NCBI GenBank assembly: GCA_030562195.1
Contig: CM060200.1
Location: 24,653,023-24,717,022 of the forward strand
DNA from: Nipponacmea schrenckii
Taxonomy: Eukaryota > Mollusca > Gastropoda > Lottiidae
Direction of reading: 5' to 3'
Length of the DNA stretch: 64,000 nucleotides
Of this stretch, positions 1-12,345 are shown in pieces (position 1 is the stretch's first letter; every line of letters starts with the position of its first letter). Under the pieces are notes generated by a model that did not search any database, had not been told where the DNA came from, and saw only the letters and a program-made list of their open reading frames with translations. A program made the translations under genes and the position numbers.

Positions 1-6
1 ACTCAC

Positions 7-2354
7 CCTGTTGTATTAGCGTCAATTTGTTGGTACCAGTTTCTGTAAGCGGTTTTAGCACCCATTTCGGTTATAAATCCTTTATTATCCTTATCAAATG
101 TGCGGAATAATGATTTGGCTTTTAAAATTTCCTTTTCTGTTAACAGTTCTACCAGTTCATCCTGTAATAAGAGAGGGTTGTAGTCTTCTCGATTAGATGG
201 TACGTAATGGGGGTTGAAAACATTTGATTATTCAGACATTTCAGAGCTATTCTACTGCCATAAAATCACGAGGTGGAGTCACAGTTACACAGTTTGAAGT
301 TGTTATGGAGATGGTTGAACAATGATGGCGCTAGCGTAGGTGACAATAATCCTTTTGAATTAGTTGTCTTGAAACATGAAGGTCTGAGTCCAGAACAATT
401 TTTTTTTTATATTACTAGAGGTTTGAACCAGGCGAAATTCAAATTGAAATGATTCGGATTTTAAATAATTTCGTTTTTTTCTTACAGAGATTATCAATAA
501 TGTTGCGTATAAAAAGCTCTAATTTTAAGGAATGTTAAATATGTTACCTTTGGCCTCGTCATTAAAATCTTTTGCGCTTCATGATTTATAAATTCCCACC
601 AATCAAGAGAACCATTACTATCAATATCAGCCAATCGAAAGTCGAGTTTATATCTCTGCATATCAAAGTCATCTGGTTGTCTCCCTTCTCTGTCAGCGTG
701 CTCTGTAGCTCTACTAAACACGTACTCGTCCCTTGAAATGACCGAATCTGAAAAAATAGCTCTGACAGTCAATTACTAATAAATTATTCTCAAAATTCAG
801 TTAATACACGGAGGAAATAAAAAACAAATTCGTCAATTATGAGCATGTCAAAGAATCTGGTTAGATACAGTGAACTATATTGCGTTTCAAAAGCGGTAGC
901 TGCGATGGCTTTTGGTCGCTAAGATCGAGATGATTTTTACAAATTTTTCAACCCGGTTTCCCCTTGTCAGTGATACAGTTCGGAGGGATTATCATAAAAC
1001 TATTTTAATTTCGAAATCCTCTTTATAATCCCTTTAATTGTCTTCAAAACAATGACGAAATAAGAAATGACAATATAAAGACACATGTAGTTTGAATGTT
1101 ACCTTGATTTCTGTCAAATGTCTCAAATTTTGTACCCAATTCCTCCATTTCTTCATCTGTTAGCAATAAACCCAAATTTCCCTGAAAAAAACATTATACA
1201 TACATACAGTCCTGATGACGGAATATCTTCACCAAAAAAGCAATGATAATTAAATGCAATGTATTAAATGTGGATGTCAACCACGGTATTTGTATTATTT
1301 GGATGATACAAAGAGACATCAATGTTATTCCGGACCTTATTTCTGTGCTTTTTCATCCGTCGTTTATAATTTCTTTCATACATAAATGACCATATACTTA
1401 CACAAATATGACAGCTCCAGCCAGTGTTCGTTTTAGCTCTAGCACACAATTCTTTGTCGATCACTCTACACTCCCCAGACTTATTTAAACATTCTGCATG
1501 AAATATCCTTGTACACACTCGACATGGGTGCCCCAATTCAAATTCTATGGGTTGATTACATAGGAAGCATTTCGTGTCTGATTCAAACTGCAACGTTAAA
1601 GGTAACACGTATAGTTAACTGTGGTTTGTATAGAATAAAATATGTTACATTGTCTCTCTTCAAGTCAAATATCACCATGAATTATACAGTTTTGAAAATG
1701 AAACACATTTGCCAGCACATCAATAATTATGTTTTTCCTTCGTATTGCGGTATATCTTATTCATAGCTTTCTAATTTTGTGTACATGTTTTTGTGTTTAA
1801 AACATGCCATTATATTATATATTAATATAGGTATAAAATGTAAAATGAACTTTCCAGATTACTTTTTTGTCTGTTATTTAACTAATAATTATCGCATCAA
1901 TAGTTGTAAACAAACTTTACCCTGTGCCTGTGGCTTTAATTTAATAGTTACTTGTCACCTTCTAACCACCCTTATCCCCAAAATATATCCAAATGATCTT
2001 TGACAATAAATGTTGATATACATAAAGGAAACTACTTACCGCTGCCCAAAACGGTTTATCTGAATTTCGAATAACTCTACCAAAATCTGGAATTTGAGTC
2101 GATTTTCTTCTAAATCTTACAGCATCGCCATCGTTTGAGTAAATTTTATCAATTTCTTCATACATTTCTTTTTTTTCTTTTTTTAACTGATCAAACTGTT
2201 TACGAAGCTCAATTCGATCTGTTTCACGTTGCCGCCATTTTGAAAGTTTTGATAACATGCCAACAGCTTTGACTTTGGCCTGGAGAGTGATTCGCTTATT
2301 TTCATTGGCCGTATGTCCATTTTGAGGATCTGGTGTTGATGCTCCACTTCCCAT
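7..2354 (-). CDS. PHF24-like: PHF24/GINIP-like PHD-finger and EF-hand protein (3' end off window)
   Basis: Coding exons in transcript order: 2354-2040, 1587-1402, 1181-1103, 747-548 and 161-7, all with GT..AG borders (GTAAGT, GTAAGT, GTAACA, GTAACA, GTGAGT) and a frame kept open through 311 codons. Residues 1-6 (MGSGAS) fit an N-myristoylation site. A basic, Lys/Glu-rich helix lies at about 40-75. Exon 2 encodes a PHD finger with ligands C112, C115, C127, C130, H135, C138, C164 and C167. EF-hand loops lie at 190-201 and 234-245 (the second canonical), and a third, degenerate loop at 283-294 has Gly in place of the last Glu. The stretches PCRVCTRIFH, TGWSCHIC and LLLTDEEM match vertebrate PHF24 (GINIP, a myristoylated G-alpha-i-interacting neuronal protein) in the same order. 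Human PHF24 is about 400 residues, so one or more 3' exons lie left of the window. The start has no competing upstream ATG. Exons 1-2 also exist as an upstream tandem copy. Confidence 0.88.
953..990 (+). mobile_element. SINE-like fragment in PHF24-like intron
   Basis: The short core GGTTTCCCCTTGTCAGTGAT is shared with the longer copies at 40.8 and 59.8 kb. Only about 38 bp are recognisable here, with no tail and no tRNA-like head. Confidence 0.4.
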
Positions 2355-4205
2355 AATTTGGTTTAATTTTTAATCTTTAAAATACAGTAGAAAACAGGAG
2401 TTGTGTAACAGGGCAGGTTCACCATATGCTTATGTTTATAGTTTCAGAAACGTTGAATTTTTTAGATACGCTTATCAATCAAAGCGACTTGTTTATTCTT
2501 AGAGACTCTTCCATATCTCCAAAAACATAAAAAAGAGAAAGTTAATTTCAAATATGAGCTACTATGACTTTTAAAGAAGATTATTTTCGTGTAAATTGGT
2601 TTACCGCGAACTTTTAAAGAAACATTTAAAATAAAATTATGGATGGATACTTCAAGAATATTTATAACTTCCAACGTTTTGATGTGGTTCTCGCAAAGTC
2701 ATCGGGGATATAATGAGTATAAATTCCTGATGACGATGTGAGAAGTAATAAATATTCTAGAAGTACTCATCCATAATAATTGTTTTATTTCTTTGTACTT
2801 GTACAAATATGACAGCTCCAGCCAGTGTTCGTTTTAGCTCTAGCACACAATTCTTTGTCGATCACTCTACACTCCCCAGACTTATTTAAACATTCTGCAT
2901 GAAATATCCTTGTACACACTCGACATGGGTGCCCCAATTCAAATTCTATGGGTTGATTACATAGGAAGCATTTCGTGTCTGATTCAAACTGCAACGTTAA
3001 AGGTAACACGTATAGTTAACTGTGGTTTGTATAGAATAAAATATGTTACATTGTCTCTCTTCAAGTCAAATATCACCATGAATTAAACAGTTTTGAAAAT
3101 GAAACACATTTGCCAGCACATCAATAATTATGTTTTTCCTTCGTATTGCGGTATATCTTATTCATAGCTTTCTAATTTTGTGTACATGTTTTTGTGTTTA
3201 AAACATGCCATTATATTATATATTAATATAGGTATAAAATGTAAAATGAACTTTCCAGATTACTTTTTTGTCTGTTATTTAACTAATAATTATCGCATCA
3301 ATAGTTGTAAACAAACTTTACCCTGTGCCTGTGGCTTCAATTTAATAGTTACTTGTTACCTTCCAACCACCCTTATCCCCAAAATATATCCAAATGATCT
3401 TTGACAATAAATGTTGATATACATAAAGGAAACTACTTACCGCTGCCCAAAACGGTTTATCTGAATTTCGAATAACTCTACCAAAATCTGGAATTTGAGT
3501 CGATTTTCTTCTAAATCTTACAGCATCGCCATCGTTTGAGTAAATTTTATCAATTTCTTCATACATTTCTTTTTTTTCTTTTTTTAACTGATCAAACTGT
3601 TTACGAAGCTCAATTCGATCTGTTTCACGTTGCCGCCATTTTGAAAGTTTTGATAACATGCCAACAGCTTTGACTTTGGCCTGGAGAGTGATTCGCTTAT
3701 TTTCATTGGCCGTATGTCCATTTTGAGGATCTGGTGTTGATGCTCCACTTCCCATAATTTGGTTTAATTTTTAATCTTTAAAATACAGTAGAAAACAGGA
3801 GTTGTGTAACAGGGCAGGTTCACCATATGCTTATGTTTATAGTTTCAGAAACGTTGAATTTTTTAGATACGCTTATCAATCAAAGCGACTTGTTTATTCT
3901 TAGAGACTCTTCCATATCTCCAAAAACATAAAAAAGAGAAAGTTAATTTCAAATATGAGCTACTATGACTTTTAAAGAAGATTATTTTCGTGTAAATTGG
4001 TTTACCGCGAACTTTTAAAGAAACATTTAAAATAAAATTATGGATGGATACTTCAAGAATATTTATAACTTCCAACGTTTTGATGTGGTTCTCGCAAAGT
4101 CATCGGGGATATAATGAGTATAAATTCCTGATGACGATGTGAGAAGTAATAAATATTCTAGAAGTACTCATCCATAATAATTGTTTTATTTCTTTGTACT
4201 TGTAC
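1402..4205. repeat. 1401-bp near-identical tandem duplication
   Basis: 1402-2802 and 2803-4203 match base for base with an offset of 1401. I noticed about four substitutions, near 1685/3086, 1935/3336, 1956/3357 and 1962/3363. Homology stops at the last base of PHF24-like exon 2 on one side and at about 4205 on the other, with a 2-base AC microhomology at the join. Each copy holds exon 1, exon 2, the intron between them and about 450 bp upstream of the ATG. Confidence 0.95.
2785..3755 (-). pseudogene. Duplicated exons 1-2 of the PHF24-like gene, donor lost after exon 2
   Basis: Second, promoter-side copy of PHF24-like exon 1 (3755-3441, the same 105 codons) and exon 2 (2988-2803, the same 62 codons with all PHD ligands). 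The copy boundary lies on the last base of exon 2, so the GTAAGT donor present after the other copy is replaced by ACAAGT. Reading on gives five residues (TSTKK) and a TAA at 2787-2785, and AATAAA overlaps that stop. Possible fates are a 172-residue truncated protein with myristoyl and PHD parts but no EF-hands, or exon 1 of this copy splicing past its own exon 2 to exon 2 of the downstream copy, which would restore a normal message. Whether this is a real duplication or an assembly/haplotype artefact cannot be told from the sequence alone. Confidence 0.75.
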
Positions 4206-5905
4206 TTCTCATATGCCATGTTTATAAAGGAATGTGTCGATATTTGCAGTCATAATTTCATTATATCTAACTGTAGAATAACAGATTACTAATCTTACAT
4301 CCCTTCTCTGTTTAAATTCAGTAAGAGTTCACAAAAGATGCCATTGCAAAGATTTATGGCAATTTTACGGATTATATCTGCACACTAGGATATCGTTAGA
4401 TATTCTTCACTTTCAACATTATTGCTCATTGATGGAGAACCAACGTTGGTTTACATATTGCGCAAATCGAGCAGCATTGTTCATTGCTGATATTAGGGGA
4501 AAAAAGTATATATGTTACGAATATATTTCGCTATGTGCTTCATGAAACCTTCGAAAATATTGAAAAAGTAATATAAGGATAATAAAGCCTACCTGCAATA
4601 TACTCAAATAACTATAGTCCACTAATTACAATCAGTATATGAGAAGAAATAACATGTATATGTAATCTAGGCTAATCACATTACAAATCATATATTGGCA
4701 TACAGCAAGGATTACCAACTTATCCTATTTTATTATCATATTCAATCAGTGATATTGAACTTGCATTGGAGGGTCAAATGTTCGGAACATGTCATAGCTG
4801 TGCGTATTTGACTTTGTGGCTGCTTCACTTAACCAAGGCAAAACTATACTCGATTTTGCAACTCCAAAACCAACTGTATTTTGATGTACATTAAAAGGTA
4901 TCGAAGCGGGTTTTGACATGTTCTTAATAACAAGCTATAAACTAAGCTCACCGTATTTCATTGTGTAGCCGTGATACGGTGGAAATGACTGAGATTTCCT
5001 AGAAAGACTTTGGTCTCGATTTTGATTAGACATTATTTGGCTGTAAATACGCAATTTGTCTCACTTGTTTTACCTTGGTGAATGCGGATATGGTTTGGAC
5101 GAGATGAGATAGGTAGTGTAATGATTGGGATGTGATTGGACACAATGAGAGATGAAGAATGACAAATGGGGTGTGTTGTTGAAAATTAACTTTAAACCCT
5201 TTTATATCGGGTACGCGACATTGTCCCTACTTTTAAGCTTCAAACAGAGTTCAGCCGTCGTTTAGTTCGTCGCCATCTGCCCTCGCAATACTAACTTATT
5301 TGATAAATCAGGGTTTATGAAGGAATATACATAAATAATTAGGCATCCGTAACAAGGGACATTGATCAATAACATTAGATAAAAAAAAAACACTTGTCAA
5401 AATATTCACCCATACTTGACCTCAAAATAGAGACAATCCCATACCGATTATTTTTCTCTAAATAGTCTTACATTTTCAGTCCGCGCACTTGCGTCGCTAA
5501 TCTGATTGTGACAATACGTTTTAGTTATTATTAGACATTTTTGGAGCTATCAAATATAGGTCAAATTAGTAACGAAGGTTTTAAAAAGATTTAAGATTAA
5601 TTAAAAACTTTAATGATAACAAATATAAACATTATAACAATCTATGTGTAAACAAAATACAAAATAAAATGCCTTATAAAAAGTGACACATATAAAGGTA
5701 TTATTTCCTTTAAAATATTAAAATCAATTATCAAAAAGAATGAAACAATAATTAAATTAACAGAAACAAATTGTGGTCCTCGAAACAAATGGCTAATAAA
5801 TGCAATCTTCTAAATACGATACGCATGTGAGACCGTTAAAATATTCAAAAATGAATTTTTTTTGTTCGTCTCCAAGTTATCTGAAAATTGTTCAATTTTC
5901 CTCAA
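4206..5905. other. Intergenic, no gene seen
   Basis: About 1.7 kb of AT-rich sequence between the 5' end of the PHF24-like gene and the stop of the STELLO-like gene. It should hold the native promoter of the former and the 3' UTR of the latter. I see no convincing TATA box, coding exon or mobile element. Confidence 0.5.
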
Positions 5906-8259
5906 TCACAAGTAAGGGAAATATTCCTTACATAAAAATTGTCTCCCTTCATCTTTTTTCAATTCACCACTCCATTTAAATGGATGGAAAAACAGATGAT
6001 TGGTATCATAGAAGTTTTGATAATCATCTCGCTCTTGACCCCACAGATAAGACCCGGATGTCATAAAAATATCACCACGATCGGTCAATCCAGCAATCAA
6101 TACAGGAATAGCTATTTCTAAAAACAATTTATGTTTGGCAAATATATCGGCATAATATATAAAATCTTTGTACATCATCTTCGGAAAGTAAGTTATATCT
6201 TCAAAACCAAACACCACAGTATCAGTGGAGTTACCTAAAATATTTAAACGATTCTCAAATCGTAGAAAGTCAGTTTGATATTCCGGTGTTTTATTCTGGT
6301 GTAGTTGATATTTCTGATGAGAAATGATCTCATTCCAAGCATTAGTAAATGCTCTTTCCCCCCACACCTGTCTCCAATTATACCAACAATGTCGTTCACC
6401 CCGTCGCAGGCGATATAACTGTCCCGTCCATGGTTTATCCGTGGGTAGATCCCAAACGTTCCAAGAATTAAGTAACACGTCATCACTTAACATTAGTATT
6501 CCCGAGACGTTGTAGTTTATTTTCATAGCAACAGACACACATTTATAAATTTCGAATCCTCTGTTTACGGATTGTTCAATAAACGTTAGATTATAGTCTA
6601 AATATTGGGTTTCAGATTGAAACTGTTCACTATTATCACCACAATAAATTATATTTGTAAACGTTCGTGAATATAATTCATGTAAAAAACCAACATGTTT
6701 GTAAATTGGATGATTGAAAACTATCAACAATAAAATATCTTCAATCTGTTTAGAGATGGGTTTTAATTTGACCGGTTTGTCACATATACTTGTAAAAGTG
6801 TGAGTTTTAAGGGAGACTTTGGGCGAGTATTTAATTGCCGCTGTAGAAGATCTGTCCTCCTTTATATCCAGTACAGGGAGTGTGTAATTGAGTCTGTCAA
6901 GATCATCAAACCACGTCAATAAAATTCCAAGATAAGAAGTTTCCCAGAGTTTATTCTGCACCAAGAGTTTAGCTACATTTATAGCACACTGTGAAATAGA
7001 AATATTACCATTACAAGGCTGAGAATGAAATATCTGGTATTGTATGGAATAATCTGTGAGGTTAAAGTTATAATTTCTATATCTGGTATAGTCCTGAGAT
7101 AAAACCGACCAATCTTCACCGACCTGTTGTAGTAAATATTGCTTCCAATAACTTGTAAACAGTGCTGCAGCCATTGTGGTTTTAGGAAATGTTATAGAAT
7201 TCCAGAACGAGTCTCTATGATAGATTTGAGATTCTGGTACAAACTTTAAGAAAATGTCACGTGACACAGAGATAGATGGTGCTGCTTGATTGACATATTC
7301 GAGTATATCGACCTGAAGTGACGTAGTTTCTGCCAGATTAATACTAGGAAGAACACTAACGACAGTTTGATTACAGTCAATCAAATTATAAGCGAAACTG
7401 CGACTCCTTGCTCCAGAATTCACAATTTGAAAATGAAGAAATGGATTAAAATTCTCTCGTCCTGAATATCTTAAACACCATTTGTTATTAAAATCTATAT
7501 TAACAAAGTCACGGATTGTTTTTAAATCATAGATAACACTAGCTCCTTGTTGGATGGCGTATAAAATACCAATATTTTTCCTGATGGTACTGGAATAGTT
7601 GAAATTCTTCAGATGGACGGAAGATTTGAAGTTGAGTTCTTTTTGATCTGAAAAACCGTGGAACCAACATTTTGCTTTCCTAAAATATATAGAATAATCA
7701 TATTACATCATGGAAAGCTTGTGGGCATTATTTGAAGGATTCAGAACATATTGGCCTAACAAATTATACCCCTTGCCCTCGCCCCTCCCGTTTTGAGCCG
7801 TCACTGTGACTAACAACCTACAAGTAGCGACTAAAATGATAAGTATTCATGACACCTACCGCCATTGTGTTCTGTATAAGTCGTTACCAATAACTAGTAC
7901 GTTATATCCAGAATTATTACAGAAACTCTTTTCACTTGTTGATGGACCTTTCTCTGTCTCCAGAATCACCCAAATATTTCCGTTGAAAACTGTACTTCTG
8001 GTAATCTGTGGAAATTCCGAGATTCTGAAATAAACGATAAAACCTGATAAAACTACTGATTGATCAATAGTATATCATTCTTAGGATGTCAAAAATTACA
8101 TTAAACTGACCTGGTGTTGATTTCAGGATCTAATAAGGCAATCCGCTCATCTGTTAGAAACCATTGTGGAATTTCGTCCCAGTTACACACCAGGTACAAG
8201 ATGAGACTACATAACGCTAGTATTAGTAGGTACCAACGTTTTTTTCTTTTATTTAAACT
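5906..8259 (-). CDS. STELLO-like (DUF288) Golgi glycosyltransferase-like type II membrane protein, 5' end missing
   Basis: Three exons: 8259-8111, 8024-7860 and 7679-5906, with split codons AG|A and CG|G that join in frame to give at least 695 residues ending at a TAA. The first visible exon has a basic stretch (NKRKKR), then a single hydrophobic segment (about residues 9-24), as in a type II Golgi anchor. Family signatures follow: IWVILETEKGPSTSEKS, YNVLVIGNDLYRTQW and KNIGILYAIQQGASVIYD. These match the order in plant STELLO and nematode DUF288 proteins (VVLV..P, vlaiGNS..P.dW, RKN.GYL.AIq.GA..IyD). The last exon holds ILMLSDDVLLNSWN, an acidic patch typical of a nucleotide-sugar site, and ends FLCKEYFPYL. 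There are many N-glycosylation sequons. No ATG lies in the first visible exon, so the start exon is further right and I did not find it. Plant STELLO proteins (about 770 residues) act in Golgi assembly and trafficking of cellulose synthase; the animal role is unknown to me. Confidence 0.8.
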
Positions 8260-9675
8260 CTGAATATATACATATAAACATTACATATGTTATCAATCAA
8301 AGTTTCACAATTAATCTCAAAGTGATTGCACCGTTCCTGTAAACTTTCCTAGCGTGCACGGAAACCAGCAAATAACATTGATTGAATACAATCAATTTCA
8401 AGGAAACAACTTGTATTTTTTTACTTAAGGTATCATTTTAGCTGATTTAATTTAATGTTTCTGATATTTCAAATAATATTGAGTCTTGTCGTGTAAGAAA
8501 AATCTAGAAAAATCTAAGAAAAACTTTACCATGAAACTACGTGAAAGAATTGACATCCGGCACTTTATAACACTAGACCTACTTCAAAGCTTCTTAGATA
8601 TTGTCAACAAAGTGATATTATCGAAGCCTCACTACGAAAATTCACTTAATGTTCTGTTTCCACACAAGCTTCGGAGGCTCTCTATCCAAAGATGATACAA
8701 GTAAGATATAGTGTAGATCAGGAAGTGACAGCCACTCAAACTGTTAAGTTGTAATAAATTTAACATATTACCAAACTTAGCGGCTAATTAAAATATCGCA
8801 CATCAATCAAATATCACAATATGAAAACGTCCAGGTGGTGTATTACCTTTGCGTATTAGTATTCTCTGGACTTTGATGAAGTTTATGATTCGGAATGATT
8901 GCTCGTGAGAATATTGTGAACGTTCTGGAAGTTTTGATGTTTATTCACTTCAACCTTAGCTTCTTGTGCACCCACAATAAAATTTGGACGAAAATAAGTC
9001 AAGGGCATACTACGGCAAAGAATGGTTGCCAATCAATACTGTGATTATGTTGTAAAGTGTTGAAATAACTGACTGTAGACGTCTGTTGAAAAACCGAAGA
9101 TCGGTAGTGAATCCAGGTTTAATTGCCCTAAGGGTAAATTTTCATCGAATTCATTTCAATTTGAGTGGTAGCCAAAAAAAAAAATACTGTTGGAGTGACT
9201 CGAAGATATGTTCACATTGATTGACGAGTGAAATCTTTTTTAACGAGTTAGTTTGATCATTTGTATATTTATTACTCATCTAGATTTGAATGACTTGTAA
9301 ACTCTTCCTCGATAATAATGCAAATAATATGCAGTGTGTTATCTATACCATTCTTAACAACCTTAATAAACAGACTGGATCGACATAACGAACAAATCAC
9401 ACACCTTCCCAACTAACTTGGACACATTTCTTTCAATATTTCTGCAGGCACAAAATATATTTTCTATTAGGGATAGGATGACTAAATTCAAGTACAGTGA
9501 TTTAGGAGAGATTGTAATAATATTTCTTTTTTTTTAATCCAAAGCTTGAATTTATTTTCTAAAAAAGTTAGAAGAATTTAATATTGCCTTTGTGTTCAAA
9601 GCGACTATTCGATATAATTACCACTGATCGATGTGATGCTTAAAACAATACATGTACATGTATATTCATTTTCAG
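8260..9675. other. Upstream region of the STELLO-like gene, no exon recognised
   Basis: This stretch should hold the promoter and a start-codon exon of the minus-strand STELLO-like gene. I see only one GT-type donor-like site near 8847 on the minus strand and no clear coding sequence. It is AT-rich throughout. Confidence 0.35.
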
Positions 9676-9814
9676 ATTACCCCAGAATACAATTTTTATA
9701 AATCAACAGCTCGGTCCAGTTTTCAAGGTCAATATTTGAGTGATTCTGGAGACAGAGAAAAGTCCATCAACAAGACAGTGAAACGAGTTTCTGTAATAAT
9801 TCTTGATCATTATT

Positions 9815-9834
9815 TATTATTATTATTATTATTA
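9815..9834. repeat. (TTA)n microsatellite at the insertion edge
   Basis: About six to seven TTA units exactly where the STELLO pseudo-exon is interrupted, so it marks the left end of the inserted block. Confidence 0.85.
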
Positions 9835-11577
9835 TACATGTTTTTATCTTGCACCATTCACATACGTGTTCAAGTACACTGTACAATACAGGGCCTAATA
9901 CATACACTGAATATCATATAAAACATTCAAAATAAAAATAAAACTAGATCCACAGGCTTCGCGAGGTTCTGACGCAGTGCAGTTTTGATATACGCGTTAA
10001 AACTGCCCCACAAAGTATCCATAGAACAGTAACGTTATTTTACAGAGTCGTTTTGTTTCAAAGCATAATCGGTTCGCTGAAACTCGTCTCATGTAGATCG
10101 CCCAAACGCATAATTCAACAAACAACTTTTAACAATGAAATTCGCAATTTTCTAAATGGTGATAAAACGGAAAGTACACATCGTACAACAAAAAATAATA
10201 TATCAATGGATAGATCCTTTCGAGAGCTATCACATCTGTGCTGCACACAAGGTCATCAAAGGTCAAGATTACAATATACGACCATTCGAAGTTTTTATAT
10301 ATTACTATCTGACAAAACATCAAAATCAAAATAAAAATTCAAAAATCGGCTTCCCAATATAATTCAGCAATCGATACTACATTCTATAGACATCAAAATT
10401 GCACAAATCGGAGCATCTCTAGAGGTCCCATTTCGATTTAAAGAAAATTACGCACAGTTAATAGAGAAGAAAATACAAAATTTTCAAATACTAAAGAGCA
10501 CATTTTTGGTGGAAAAATGTGGATTTATATATCATTACAAAGAGCAGATAAACCCTTATAAGATTCAATAAAAATTTTTATTATTGATCAATTAGTTCAC
10601 TTGATAGAGCTCTTTAAAAATAAAAATTAAAAGTTTCAATCGGCTATAAAACCGGAAGTAATCATCGGACAACACAAATGAATATATAAGTGGATAGATA
10701 TCATCAAGGGGAATAAATCGTGCTCACATGGTCACGAAATATGGGCCTTTAAAGTTTTGGTCATTACCCAAAAAATTAAAATAGAAATAAAAGAAAATCA
10801 AAATCAAAATTTAAAAATCGGCTCCCAAATATGATTGCGCAATCGATAAGAAAAAATAAAGAAAATCGCTTTATCCCCTGAATTTGAATTTCAAATTTTA
10901 TAAAAGTTTGACATTTCAATATGGCGGCTTATCGTTTGCTTCCGGTCCGGATTTTTTCATCTTCGTTTTTTTTGTATGACTATTTCTAGCATATTGCAAA
11001 AATAATTTTTGAAATATCTAGATAATTCCGGAAATTGAATTTTAAATTTTAAAAGCGAATAACTTCAAAACCGAAAGTGATATCGAAAATTTGAAAAATA
11101 GATTTTGATTAATAGTGTTTATCTACCTGTAAGTTTTCGGGTGCATCGGAATAAAATTGTAGAAGTTGAAAAAAAACCCGCAAAAATTGAAATAAAAAAG
11201 GTCAGCTTAAAAAATAATGAAATTGCAGTTTTAAACTGCAGTTATGAAGCTAGCAGTTTATAGAAACTAACAAAAGAAATTCTGTCAAAATTAATTGAAA
11301 AATAGAGGAAATAAACAGCAAAACCGAAAAAAGCTCTATTGCCCACAGCTCATTTCCGGTTGATCTGAAAGACACCATTTTACATTTAACAAATACAAGT
11401 CACGCAGATTGAATAGCAGACAGCAACAGGTAGTTTGTGGCAAGCTGCCTTCTTAGAAAACAATCGAGGAACGCACTGCAATAAGTAATAAAGAACATGA
11501 AAATGAAAAACAACAAAAAGTACAAATAAACAGGACACAGATTAACAATTCAATAATTAAGTAATGATTGAAAATTA
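9816..11577. mobile_element. About 1.76 kb AT-rich insertion in the STELLO pseudo-copy
   Basis: It separates two halves of a single ancestral exon, so it arrived after the duplication. It begins with a (TTA)n run at 9815-9834. It contains two diverged copies of a unit of about 480 bp (near 10150-10375 and 10640-10855) that share CGGAAGTA, TGGATAGAT, AAAATCAAAATAAAAAT, AAAAATCGGCT and GCAATCGATA. No coding potential or terminal inverted repeats are visible and I could not define a target-site duplication, so the element class is unknown. Confidence 0.5.
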
Positions 11578-12345
11578 TAATATATAATGCACTAGTTATT
11601 GATAACGATTTAAACAGAACACATAGGAGGTAGATGTCACGAATACTCCATATAGTCGTTACTTGTTACCGGTTTCAATCGTTAAGGGGAAACTATCATA
11701 GCGAATGAGAAATCATGTACTTTATTTCTGTGCTTGTACGTAAACTTGCTATCGTAAGGGCCACTAATACGGTATTGTATGCGCATAGCCAATACAATAT
11801 AAACATACTAACAACGTGAATTCCACACTTCATAAGGCTTATTTGATAAAGGGTTGAAATGCTATCAATAAAACGATACTTCAAGTCATTAGGATTGTTT
11901 TGAAAAGCCCTGTATTGTTTTTTCCCATTTTATATACCGGCATTATCGTGTTATTTTCGACAGTTTTCATCTAATATAATTATGAATCTGTTTTTTTATT
12001 TCAGGAAAGCAAAATGCCAGTTTCATATGATCTCAGATCAAAAACAACACAACTTTAAATTATCTTATCATCTGAAGAATTCCTGCTATTCCAGTACCAC
12101 CAAGGAGAATATTGGTATTTTATACGCCATTCAACAGGGAGTGGATAAACCATGGACGGGACAGTTATATCTCCTGCGACAGGATGAACGACATGGCTGG
12201 TTCAATTGGAGACAGGTATGGGTGGGGGGAAAGAGCATTTACTAATGCTTGGAATGAGATCATTTCTCATCAGAAATATCAACGAGACCAGAATAAAACA
12301 TCTGAATATCGAACAGACTATTTACGATTTGAGAATCGTTGAAAT

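Larger units (their letters stand above)
9676..12345 (+). pseudogene. Inverted, broken copy of the STELLO-like gene
   Basis: Plus-strand blocks match the minus-strand gene in order. 9676-9815 corresponds to the first part of exon 8024-7860 (shared run from about CAGTTTTCAA to TCTGTAATAATTCT). 11578-11670 corresponds to the end of that exon plus its donor and start of intron (GTTATTGATAACGATTTAAACAG, then GAGGTAGATGTCACGAATAC). 12004-12345 corresponds to the last exon, including the intron-type acceptor TTTATTTCAG. Within the last block the code jumps from GILYAIQQG straight to DKPWTGQLY, so about 1.1 kb is gone (the parent bases at about 6441-7542). A frameshift follows at the GGTGGGGGG run near 12228. 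Further similarity (GERAFTNAWNEIISHQKYQ) ends at FENR. Because flanking intron is kept, this is a DNA-level inverted duplication and not a retrocopy. About 1.76 kb of unrelated sequence splits the first two blocks. Confidence 0.85.

Noticed and set aside
1779..2003. Plus-strand open frame that recurs at 3180-3404
   Set aside because: It recurs only because the 1401-bp block is duplicated; it lies antisense in the intron and has no domain.
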